A stretch of DNA of 23,245 nt, taken from contig CAYVWB010000068.1 of assembly GCA_964455395.1 (NCBI GenBank), positions 1-23,245 on the forward strand, read 5' to 3'. The notes beneath the pieces were generated by a model. That model did not search any database. It saw nothing but the letters and a program-made list of their open reading frames with translations, and was not told the DNA's origin. The position numbers were made by a program, and so were the translations under genes. Positions 7,455 to 13,912 of the stretch are shown here, piece by piece (positions within the stretch are counted from its first letter, which is position 1; each line of letters opens with the position of its first letter). The stretch is from CAYVWB01 sp964455395. Lineage in GTDB: Bacteria > Desulfobacterota > Desulfovibrionia > Desulfovibrionales > Desulfovibrionaceae.

Positions 7455-9230
7455 TCAGTGGTCGATGGCGGCGCCTGCGCCGCGGGGGATGCGCACGCTC
7501 TCCACCATCTCGGCGATGTGTTTCGGCGGCGCCGGCGTCATGGCGGAGACGCCCAGCGTCAGCGCGAAGTTCACCAGCATGCCCACAGCGCCGAAGCCTT
7601 CCGGACTGATGCCGAAGAAGAAGTTCGAATAGCCCATGAACTTGGTCATGATGATGTAGCACAAGGTGACGGTGATGCCGCCGATCATGCCAGCCAGCGC
7701 GCCATGCTTGTTCACCCGCTTGGAGAAGATGCCCAACAGCAGGATGGGGAAGAAGGACGACGCGGCCAATCCGAAGGCCAGCGCCACCACCTGAGCCACG
7801 AAGCCCGGCGGGTTGATGCCGAAGTAGCCCGCCACCAGCACCGCCGCAGCGATCATGATGCGGCCCAGCATGAGCCGCTGCCGCTCCGTGGCGTTGCGGT
7901 TGATGATTCGATAATAGAGATCATGCGAGATGGAGGATGCGACGACCAGCAACAACCCAGAGGCTGTGGACAAGGCGGCGGCCAACCCGCCGGCTGCGAT
8001 GAGCGCCACAACCCACGCCGGCAGTTTGGCGATCTCCGGGTTGGCGAGCACCATGATGTCGCGGTCCACGTAGAGCTCGTTGGGGGTGTCCGTGGGCGTG
8101 TTGGCCAGCAACCGCTGCCCGGCTGGGCCTGTTTCGTCCGTGAACTCGGGCTTGCCTTGGAAGGCGGCGCCGTCGCGGTACTGGATGACGCCGTCGTCGT
8201 TCTTGTCCACCCATGCGATGAGGCCCGTCTGCTCCCAGTTCTCGAACCAGGACGGCGCTTGTGCGTACTGCACGTCGTTCACCGAGTCGATGAGGTTGTA
8301 GCGCGCGAAAAGCGCCACCGCAGGCGCCGTGGTGTAGAGCAGCGCGATGAAGAACAGCGCGTAGAGCGCGGAGGTCCGCGCAGCTTTCACGGTAGGCACG
8401 GTGTAGAACCGCACGATGACGTGGGGCAAGCCCGCGGTGCCCACCATGAGCGCAATGGTCATGGCCAGCATGTCGATCATGCTGCGGTTGCCCTCCCCGA
8501 AGGCGGAGGTGTATTCTCGAAATCCCAGATCCGTGTGGATCTTGTCCATTGTCTCAAGGAGATAGGTTCCAGCCTCCTTGCCCTCGGCGATCTGGCCCAG
8601 CATGCCCAGCTGAGGCAAGGGGTTCCCTGTGATCTTCATGGAGATGGCGATGGCCGGGATGAGAAAGGCGATGATGAGCACGCAGTACTGCGCCACCTGC
8701 GTGTAGGTGATGCCTTTCATGCCGCCCAGGCCCGCGTAGAAGAAGACGATGACCATGCCGATGATGACGCCCGTGGTCACGTCCACTTCCAGGAACCGGG
8801 AGAAGACGATGCCCACGCCGCGCATCTGCCCGGCCACGTAGGTGAGGGAGACGAAGATGGCGCAGATGAGCGCCACCACACGCGCCGCCGAGGAGTAGTA
8901 GCGGTCGCCCACGAAGTCCGGCACCGTGAATTTCCCGAACTTGCGCAGATACGGCGCCAACAGCAACGCCAGCAACACGTACCCGCCTGTCCAGCCCATC
9001 AGATAGACGCTGCCGTCATAGCCCAGAAAGGAAATGAGACCCGCCATGGAGATGAAGGAGGCGGCGCTCATCCAGTCCGCAGCGGTGGCCAGGCCGTTGG
9101 CCAAGGGGGAGACGCCCCCCCCGGCCACGTAGAACCCCTTGGTGTCCCGCACGCGAGAACGCCAGGCGATGGTGATGTAGAGCCCGAAGGTGAGGCCCAC
9201 CAGAAGATATGTCCAGAGAGTGATCGACAT
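7455..9230 (-). CDS. Sodium:solute symporter, VC_2705-type (probable acetate/carboxylate uptake)
   Basis: Inner-membrane cation:solute symporter of the SSS family, 591 residues, with about 13 hydrophobic helices. The early GGGVSPLANGLATAADWMSAASF segment (given from memory of the family as the substrate and Na+ site region) and the LATASGLLLVVASSISHDL-like stretch, here AALSTASGLLLVVASSIS, place it near ActP and PutP. It belongs to the subfamily that pairs with a DUF4212 small subunit. A long hydrophilic loop at about residues 310-400 interrupts the membrane core and contains DKNDDGVIQYRD (342-353), a good match to an EF-hand calcium loop. The start ATG has GGAG 6 nt upstream. It lies 37 nt after the DUF4212 gene. 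Acetate is the favoured substrate because an acetyl-CoA synthetase gene lies across the divergent region; lactate, pyruvate or propionate remain possible. Confidence 0.93.
   Translation of the reverse strand: MSITLWTYLLVGLTFGLYITIAWRSRVRDTKGFYVAGGGVSPLANGLATAADWMSAASFISMAGLISFLGYDGSVYLMGWTGGYVLLALLLAPYLRKFGKFTVPDFVGDRYYSSAARVVALICAIFVSLTYVAGQMRGVGIVFSRFLEVDVTTGVIIGMVIVFFYAGLGGMKGITYTQVAQYCVLIIAFLIPAIAISMKITGNPLPQLGMLGQIAEGKEAGTYLLETMDKIHTDLGFREYTSAFGEGNRSMIDMLAMTIALMVGTAGLPHVIVRFYTVPTVKAARTSALYALFFIALLYTTAPAVALFARYNLIDSVNDVQYAQAPSWFENWEQTGLIAWVDKNDDGVIQYRDGAAFQGKPEFTDETGPAGQRLLANTPTDTPNELYVDRDIMVLANPEIAKLPAWVVALIAAGGLAAALSTASGLLLVVASSISHDLYYRIINRNATERQRLMLGRIMIAAAVLVAGYFGINPPGFVAQVVALAFGLAASSFFPILLLGIFSKRVNKHGALAGMIGGITVTLCYIIMTKFMGYSNFFFGISPEGFGAVGMLVNFALTLGVSAMTPAPPKHIAEMVESVRIPRGAGAAIDH
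8172..8207 (-). other. EF-hand-like calcium-binding loop inside the symporter
   Basis: Codons 342-353 of the symporter encode D-K-N-D-D-G-V-I-Q-Y-R-D. Acidic or amide residues stand at loop positions 1, 3, 5 and 12, glycine at 6 and isoleucine at 8, as in canonical EF-hand and dockerin loops. It sits in a polar loop between membrane helices. Confidence 0.6.
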
Positions 9231-9267
9231 GCGGTGCTCCTTGCGCGAAAGCGTGAATGGGCCGGGC

Positions 9268-9561
9268 CTACTCGTCCACGTCGTACTGCTTGTCCAGCCG
9301 CCTCATGACGAAGACGTATATAAGGATGAGCGCCACGAAGACGTAGATGGCGCCTTGCTGCGCGAACCAGAAGCCCAGAGGCGCGCCGCCGAGCTTGACG
9401 GTGTTGAGCCACGGCGCCAGCAACACGCCGCAGCCGAAAGAAACGAACGCCCACACGGCCAGCAGAATCGCCATGCGCCGCACGTTGGCGCGCCAGTACG
9501 CCTTGGCTGTGGCGTTCATGGCGCCGGATGTCGTTTCCGAAGTGTTCGAGGATTCCTGCAT
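9268..9561 (-). CDS. DUF4212 putative solute:sodium symporter small subunit
   Basis: A 97-residue membrane protein with two hydrophobic helices (about 31-53 and 66-87) and a charged C-terminal tail ending in DKQYDVDE. The segments YWRANVRRMAILLAVWAFVSFG and the FWFAQQGAIYVFVALILIYV stretch (each seen in part) are typical of DUF4212, the small partner of VC_2705-type symporters. The frame is open upstream, but the ATG at 9561 is preceded by AAGGAGG with 5-nt spacing, the strongest ribosome binding site in the window. First gene of the minus operon DUF4212-symporter-DUF294-exonuclease. It probably assists folding or function of the symporter in the inner membrane; the exact role is not established. 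Confidence 0.92.
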   Translation of the reverse strand: MQESSNTSETTSGAMNATAKAYWRANVRRMAILLAVWAFVSFGCGVLLAPWLNTVKLGGAPLGFWFAQQGAIYVFVALILIYVFVMRRLDKQYDVDE

Positions 9562-9562
9562 G

Positions 9563-9580
9563 ACCGCCTCCTTGTGCGGT
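9563..9580 (-). promoter_or_regulatory. Hairpin presenting the DUF4212 ribosome binding site; candidate CsrA site
   Basis: On the transcribed strand ACCGC pairs with GCGGT (5 bp) around the loop ACAAGGAG, which carries the Shine-Dalgarno sequence. It ends one base before the start codon. ACAAGGA in an apical hairpin loop matches the core ACARGGA of the CsrA/RsmA SELEX consensus. This suggests translational control of the uptake operon, provided the organism has CsrA. Confidence 0.5.
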
Positions 9581-9585
9581 TGGCC

Positions 9586-9644
9586 GGCTCCGTATCCCGC
9601 AGCGGTCGAGAAGTCTCTCCCACTGCAAGGCCGCTTGCGGAGCC
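9586..9644 (-). promoter_or_regulatory. Leader inverted repeat upstream of the uptake operon
   Basis: GGCTCCG (9586-9592) and CGGAGCC (9638-9644) are perfect inverted repeats 45 nt apart. The flanking inner segments GCAGCGG and CCGCTTGC can extend the pairing with a one-base bulge. If transcription starts right of 9650, this forms a long hairpin in the 5' untranslated leader. No T-run follows. Confidence 0.4.
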
Positions 9645-9645
9645 G

Positions 9646-9682
9646 AACGTTGCCTGCGACTGAACGCATCCTGCGACAACGC
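9646..9682. promoter_or_regulatory. Iterated motif, candidate operator
   Basis: On the plus strand two copies of CCTGCGA (9653-9659, 9670-9676; start to start 17 nt) alternate with three copies of AACG[T/C] (9646-9650, 9663-9667, 9678-9682). The order is AACGT, CCTGCGA, AACGC, CCTGCGA, AACGC with gaps of 1 to 3 nt. On the minus strand AACGTTCGG (9642-9650) fits the nine-base LytTR half-site pattern and TGCGTTCAG misses it by one base. The element lies 85-121 nt upstream of the DUF4212 start, where an activator site would be expected. Confidence 0.5.
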
Positions 9683-9989
9683 CCCATGGCGTGCATTCCT
9701 TTGTTGACGAACGGCGCCCCCCTCATGGCGGACGCGCGCTCATTGTGCCGCCACCCCCTCCAGCCGGGACCTCGCCCACGCCCACGGCACAGGGCTCCGC
9801 CGTTCGCACGCGCTTTCCGACCGTTCACGCAGAAGCGCTCGCCTCCATGCGGCGGATGCGTCATTGGTCATGGTGCGCCGCTCGCATGGCGCCCTCCGCG
9901 CCAAGCGGGCCGTTCGGGCTGACGCACAATGGTGGACCCCGTCGGCCGAGCACGCTATGAATCGAATCATGTCCACCACACAGGAAACC

Positions 9990-10931
9990 ATGGCGACGCT
10001 CATCGCCCACCCGAACGCCACAGTGCGCGCAGCCCTTCGCCAAGGCCTGGGCCGCTGCCCCTTCCTGCGCGTGGTGGGTGAAGCCGCCTCCCCCGAGGAA
10101 ACCATGGAGCTGCTGGACGCAATCCCCTACGGCGCCCTCTTTCTGGACGCACACATGCAGACCCCCGCCGAAGACGCCTCCTCCCACGACGCGGACGAAC
10201 CCCGGCCACGACGCGGACTGGAGCTGGCGCGCGCCCTGACCGTACGCCGCCGCCGTCCCATGGTGGTGTTCATGGCGGAAGACCAGACCCTTGCGTACGA
10301 CGCCTTCGAGCTGGAAGCGCTGGATTTCCTGCTCTGGCCCTGGGATGACGCCCGCTTCGCCAAGACGCTGGAAAAACTCGGCCGCGCGCCTGCGCCGGAA
10401 GACTCCGCCCGGGAACACGCCGGCAGCGACGCGGAAGACGGCGCTCAGCCCCCCCCAGCCGCCCAACGCGCTCCCCTCGGTCTGGATGAAGACCAGCCCG
10501 TCACCCTCGCGCTGGAAGACGCCGAGGAGGACGAACTGCTCTCGGCCATCGCTTCAGCGCGCGCAGCCGCCGGCGAAGTGGACGACCGCGCCCTGGAGCT
10601 GGAGAAACTCCCCGTCAAACTGGGGGAGCGCACCCTGCTCATCCCGTACGACCAGATCGTCTTCGTGGAGGCGGAAGAGAACTACTCCTACGTCCACACC
10701 GTGCAGGAGCGCTATCTCACCTCCTGGCGGCTCATCCAGCTGGAAGAACGGCTCACACCACACCGCTTCTTCCGCGCACATCGTAAATTTCTGGTGAACC
10801 TGGACATGGTGACGGAGATAGCCTCCCTGCCCGGCGGCAACTACATGTTGCGCACCGCTGGCAGAAAGCGCATGGAGCTGCCCATAGGCCGGCGCCGCAT
10901 CACGCAGCTCAAACAAGCCTTCGGCATCTAG
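9990..10931 (+). CDS. LytTR-family transcriptional regulator with degenerate receiver domain
   Basis: A 313-residue DNA-binding regulator. An N-terminal receiver-like domain (about 1-130) keeps the phospho-acceptor aspartate in ALFLDAHM (D53). It has lost the N-terminal acidic pair (IAHPN instead of a DD/DE motif), and the conserved KP after the fifth strand reads WP (LLWPWDD). A polar insert follows D53. An acidic, Ala/Pro-rich linker (about 132-200) leads to a full LytTR DNA-binding domain (about 205-312) with IVFVEAEENYSYVHT and FFRAHRKFLVNLDMV. I chose ATG 9990 because AGGA lies 4 nt before it and the receiver fold starts there; ATG 9957 or 9969 would add 11 or 7 residues. It is divergent from the uptake operon and upstream of acetyl-CoA synthetase, so it likely controls both. 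No LytS-type kinase is nearby, and phosphorylation-independent action is possible. Confidence 0.88.
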   Translation: MATLIAHPNATVRAALRQGLGRCPFLRVVGEAASPEETMELLDAIPYGALFLDAHMQTPAEDASSHDADEPRPRRGLELARALTVRRRRPMVVFMAEDQTLAYDAFELEALDFLLWPWDDARFAKTLEKLGRAPAPEDSAREHAGSDAEDGAQPPPAAQRAPLGLDEDQPVTLALEDAEEDELLSAIASARAAAGEVDDRALELEKLPVKLGERTLLIPYDQIVFVEAEENYSYVHTVQERYLTSWRLIQLEERLTPHRFFRAHRKFLVNLDMVTEIASLPGGNYMLRTAGRKRMELPIGRRRITQLKQAFGI

Positions 10932-10958
10932 AGGATGCTTCTCGGAGGATGCTTCTCG
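10931..10958. repeat. Perfect 14-bp tandem duplication at the end of the LytTR gene
   Basis: GAGGATGCTTCTCG occurs twice back to back (10931-10944 and 10945-10958). The first copy begins with the last base of the LytTR stop codon. It looks like a recent slippage product; no function is apparent. Confidence 0.8.
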
Positions 10959-10993
10959 ATGGTGTGACGACAGCTCCCACGCCAGGGAAACCC

Positions 10994-11028
10994 GCTGCGC
11001 CGGACGATGCCCGGCGAAGCTGCGCCGG
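10994..11028 (+). promoter_or_regulatory. Mutually exclusive hairpins in the leader of the acetyl-CoA synthetase gene
   Basis: GCTGCGCCGG is repeated at 10994-11003 and 11019-11028. CCGGCG at 11011-11016 can pair with CGCCGG of either copy (10998-11003, 7-nt loop, or 11023-11028, 6-nt loop), but not both. The arrangement sits 160-190 nt before the start codon and resembles an attenuator-like switch, though no T-run or leader peptide is evident. Confidence 0.4.
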
Positions 11029-11038
11029 CAGTCCCGGA

Positions 11039-11055
11039 CAAGGGGAACCCCCTTG
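11039..11055 (+). promoter_or_regulatory. Perfect 7-bp hairpin upstream of the acetyl-CoA synthetase gene
   Basis: CAAGGGG (11039-11045), loop AAC, CCCCTTG (11049-11055). It is stable and compact but not followed by a T-run, so intrinsic termination is doubtful. It is the third stem in the 255-nt spacer between the LytTR and synthetase genes. Confidence 0.45.
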
Positions 11056-11186
11056 CCGACCCCCGCTGGTCACGGCAGCGGAGGAGCGGACGTTCCGAAA
11101 ACGGCGCGCCCTCCCAGAGACGCCACGTCTTCACACCACCATACACCGTGAACGCAACGCCGCAGGCCGGTCCTGCAGGAAGCCCC

Positions 11187-13349
11187 ATGGACGACGACGC
11201 ACACGCCAACACGCCCCGCTCCGGCTCGAAGCCTCATGACGACGAGCTCACCCCGGTCTATCGGGAAGAGCGCGTCTTCACTCCGCCGGCGGCTGTGGTG
11301 CGGGAAGCCAACCTCTCCCCGCGTCAGCTGACCGCCGCCCAGGAACTGGGCCGCAAGGACCCCGCGGCGTTCTGGTCCGGCTGCGCCCGGGACTTCACCT
11401 GGAGTCAGCACCCCGTCGAGACCCTGCGCACAAACCCCGCGCCCAATTTCTCGGAGACGGTCTGGTTCCCGGAAAGCCGCGCCAACATCACCGTCAACTG
11501 CCTGGACCGCCACATCATGGGAGTGCTGCGCCACAAGCTGGCGCTCATCTGGGAAAGCGAAAGCGGCGAGATCCGCAAGTACACTTATTTCGAGCTCTAC
11601 CGGGAAGTGAACGCCCTGGCTTCCAGTTTGCGGGAGCTGAGCGTGGCCAAAGGAGACCGCGTGGCGGTCTGCATGCCGCCCATCCCCGAAACCGTGGTGA
11701 CCATGCTGGCCTGCGCGCGCATCGGCGCCGTCCACTGCCTCGTCTCCAGCGCATACGCGCCCAAAGTGCTGCGCCGCCGCATCCGCCAGCTGGAAGCCAA
11801 GTGTCTGGTGGCGGCGGACGGCTTCATCCGCAACGGCCGCCGCATCGACCTGGCCCGCCACGTGGCCGACGCCCTGGACTCCCCGGACTGCGACTGTCTT
11901 GACCACGTCGTCATGGTCCGCCACGTGGGCGGCGACACCGCCGGAGTCACCGACCCCGGCCGCGACATCTGGCTCCACGAGCTCACCGCGGGCATGCGCG
12001 ATGAAGCCCCGCCGGAACCCATGGCCCCCCGCGACCCACTGTTCATCCTGCACACCTCCGGCTCCAGCGGCGAACCCAAAGGCGTGGTCCACGGCCACGC
12101 AGGCTACATGGTGGGCGTGGGCAAGACCGCCGAATGGATCCTGGACCTCAAACCCACGGACATCCTCTGGTCCGCCGCCGACCTGGACTGGATCACCGGC
12201 CACAGCTACGGCGTCTACGGCCCCCTGCTCTGCGGCGCGGCCACTCTGCTCTACGGCGGGCACCCCCTCTACCCCCGCGCGGACCGCGTCTGGACCATGG
12301 CGGACCGCCACGGCGTCAGCGTGCTCTACGCCAACCCCACGCTCGTGCGCATGCTGAAACGACACGGCGCAGCCGCCTTGCCCGATCGGCCTTTGCCCAC
12401 CCTGCGGCTCATGGCCTCCGTGGGCGAACCTCTGGACCCGGACTCCTCCGTCTGGCTGCGGGAACGGGCGGGGGGCAACCTGCGCCCCGTGCTGGACACC
12501 TGGTGGCAGACGGAGACGGGGATGATCATGCTCTCCGGAGCGCCGGTCTCGCCGCTCAAGCCGGGCGCCGTGGGACCGCCTGTTCCGGGAGTGGCGGCCT
12601 CCGTGCGCACCGCCGAGGGACGCCCCACGCCACCGGACGCCGGCGGCCGGCTCGTCATCGACAGGCCCTGGCCCGCCATGGCGCTCGGCCTGTGGGACGA
12701 CCCCACCGGTCTGGACGCCTCCTGGCGCGCGCCCGAACATACCGCCGCTTCACCCGCCGCCGAACGCGACACCCCTCCCTGCTGCCACACCGGCGACGTG
12801 GCCAGCCGCGATCAAGACGGCCACTTCATCATCCATGGCCGTGGCGACGACGTCATCAACGTGGCCGGGCGTCGACTTGGCTGCGCGGACCTGGAGCACG
12901 CCCTGGCCTCCCATCCAGCCGTGGCCGAAGCCGTGGCCGTGGGCGCGCCGGACAAACTCAAAGGCGAAACGGTGAAGCTCGTGGTGGTGCTGGCCCCCGG
13001 CTACACGCCCCAAGGCGACGACCTGGAGAAGGAATTGAAAGCCCACATGCGGCGGGAACTGGGCCCTGTGGCGGCCATCAAGGCCGTGGAGTTCCGCAAG
13101 ACCCTGCCGCGCACCAGCACGGGCAAACTGTTGCGGCGCGTGCTGCGACCCTCCGGCGAGGGCGTGGTCCTCGAATGGGGGCCGGACTGGGAGCCCGAGT
13201 GGGGACCCTACATCGATTTCGCTGCGGGTCCCGCCAACGAGCCCGGTCCCGAGCCCGAACCACAGCTGGACACGCCTGCCGACGCCAAGTCCTCCCCTGC
13301 GGGGTCCGCGCACGCCGAGCACGATTCGGAGGACCCCACCCTCCTCTGA
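11187..13349 (+). CDS. acs: Acetyl-CoA synthetase-type AMP-forming acyl-CoA ligase
   Basis: Activates acetate (or a closely related short acid) with ATP and CoA through an acyl-adenylate, in the cytoplasm. All family motifs are present in 720 residues: P-loop HTSGSSGEPKG (289-299), the Acs-like WITGHSYGVYGPLLCGA region, DTWWQTETG with W439-W440, TGD (535-537), GRGDDVINVAGRRLG hinge, and PRTSTGKLLRR with the catalytic lysine K647. The WWQTETG tryptophan that limits acyl size in acetate-specific enzymes is kept. The protein is about 70 residues longer than usual. The excess is mainly a C-terminal acidic, Pro/Glu-rich tail, rich in E-P repeats. ATG 11187 has an AGGA sequence 6 nt upstream; the frame stays open 60 codons further, but that part is Arg/Pro-rich and not family-like. 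K647 is a potential acetylation site. Paired with the divergent symporter operon. Confidence 0.9.
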   Translation: MDDDAHANTPRSGSKPHDDELTPVYREERVFTPPAAVVREANLSPRQLTAAQELGRKDPAAFWSGCARDFTWSQHPVETLRTNPAPNFSETVWFPESRANITVNCLDRHIMGVLRHKLALIWESESGEIRKYTYFELYREVNALASSLRELSVAKGDRVAVCMPPIPETVVTMLACARIGAVHCLVSSAYAPKVLRRRIRQLEAKCLVAADGFIRNGRRIDLARHVADALDSPDCDCLDHVVMVRHVGGDTAGVTDPGRDIWLHELTAGMRDEAPPEPMAPRDPLFILHTSGSSGEPKGVVHGHAGYMVGVGKTAEWILDLKPTDILWSAADLDWITGHSYGVYGPLLCGAATLLYGGHPLYPRADRVWTMADRHGVSVLYANPTLVRMLKRHGAAALPDRPLPTLRLMASVGEPLDPDSSVWLRERAGGNLRPVLDTWWQTETGMIMLSGAPVSPLKPGAVGPPVPGVAASVRTAEGRPTPPDAGGRLVIDRPWPAMALGLWDDPTGLDASWRAPEHTAASPAAERDTPPCCHTGDVASRDQDGHFIIHGRGDDVINVAGRRLGCADLEHALASHPAVAEAVAVGAPDKLKGETVKLVVVLAPGYTPQGDDLEKELKAHMRRELGPVAAIKAVEFRKTLPRTSTGKLLRRVLRPSGEGVVLEWGPDWEPEWGPYIDFAAGPANEPGPEPEPQLDTPADAKSSPAGSAHAEHDSEDPTLL

Positions 13350-13490
13350 CGCTTTCGCGACTCTGGCTGATTCAGCTGCGGTCGCCCCCGCATTGACACC
13401 GTCATGTCGCCGGCGTACTCGGAACGCAGCGACGGTCATCCTGGATGGCGGCTCGACTCCGCGCGCTTGCGCTCCTGGAACACACGTCAA

Positions 13491-13585
13491 CGCGCAACCG
13501 CGCAACCGCGCAAAAGGGCAACCGCGCAAAAGGGCAACCGGGCAACAGAGCCGTCGGGCAGTCGGGCAGTCGGGGCAGTCGGGCA
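13491..13585. repeat. Degenerate octanucleotide tandem array
   Basis: Seven contiguous 8-nt units of the form [CA]G[CG]GCAA[CA] run from 13491 to 13546 (CGCGCAAC twice, CGCGCAAA, AGGGCAAC, CGCGCAAA, AGGGCAAC, CGGGCAAC). After a 6-nt break, four GTCGGGCA units follow at 13553-13585, one with an extra G. The common core is GGGCA or GCGCA. It resembles short tandemly repeated repetitive sequences known between genes in several bacterial groups. Confidence 0.8.
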
Positions 13586-13739
13586 GGGACGCAACGCCGA
13601 TGGGGTCGGAGCCTCAGTGTGTCCAGGCCCTGCAATTCCGCCGACTCGACGTTGCATGGTCTCATGGTGTTGCGGCCTTAGCGTCCTCCAGGAGACGCCT
13701 CGTCAGAAGCACGCCCCCTCGGGGTCACATCGTTTCAAA

Positions 13740-13810
13740 GCACCTGGATATCGGAGCACCTGGATATCGAAGTCTCATGCCATTGGAATCCCATACTATC
13801 GGAATCCCAT
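13740..13810. repeat. Two short repeats with a 16-nt period
   Basis: GCACCTGGATATCG occurs at 13740-13753 and 13756-13769. GGAATCCCAT occurs at 13785-13794 and 13801-13810. Both pairs have a start-to-start distance of exactly 16 nt, twice the period of the octamer array 200 nt to the left. The segment is clearly more AT-rich than its surroundings. Confidence 0.75.
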
Positions 13811-13912
13811 GATTTCTGAGTCGGGATCACGCAGCGCCCCGCCGCCCCGCCGCTGCGAATCATCCCCAATCGACGCACGCATCACGAACGAGCCGCCCAC
13901 CCCGCTCCCCAC

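Larger units (their letters stand above)
9562..9989. promoter_or_regulatory. 428-nt divergent control region between the uptake operon and the LytTR gene
   Basis: No convincing gene. It holds, from left to right, a hairpin presenting the DUF4212 ribosome binding site, a longer leader inverted repeat, and an iterated motif, listed separately. About 300 nt nearer the LytTR gene show nothing I can name. I could not recognise a clear sigma-70 or sigma-54 promoter on either strand, which may reflect high GC and activator-dependent promoters. Confidence 0.55.
13350..13912. other. 563-nt gene-free spacer rich in short tandem repeats
   Basis: Open frames here have repeat-driven, compositionally biased translations (Arg/Gly/Gln or Ala/Leu/Pro) in several frames at once, so I call no gene. 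The first 140 nt show no terminator I can support after the synthetase gene. The middle holds an octamer array and the right part 16-nt-period repeats with lower GC. No cobalamin, nickel/cobalt or other known riboswitch motif is visible before cbiQ. The place is where a cbiM gene would be expected. Confidence 0.65.

Noticed and set aside
10959..11186. N-terminal extension of the acetyl-CoA synthetase from ATG 11007.
   Set aside because: The extra 60 codons are not family-like and span hairpins; ATG 11187 has a suitable ribosome binding site and gives the expected N-terminus.
13491..13810. CRISPR array.
   Set aside because: The repeats are 8-16 nt, contiguous and without unique spacers, and no cas genes are present.
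13350..13912. Cobalamin or nickel/cobalt riboswitch before cbiQ.
   Set aside because: No GCCACTG box, B12 box or four-way-junction pattern found; the region is mainly tandem repeats.
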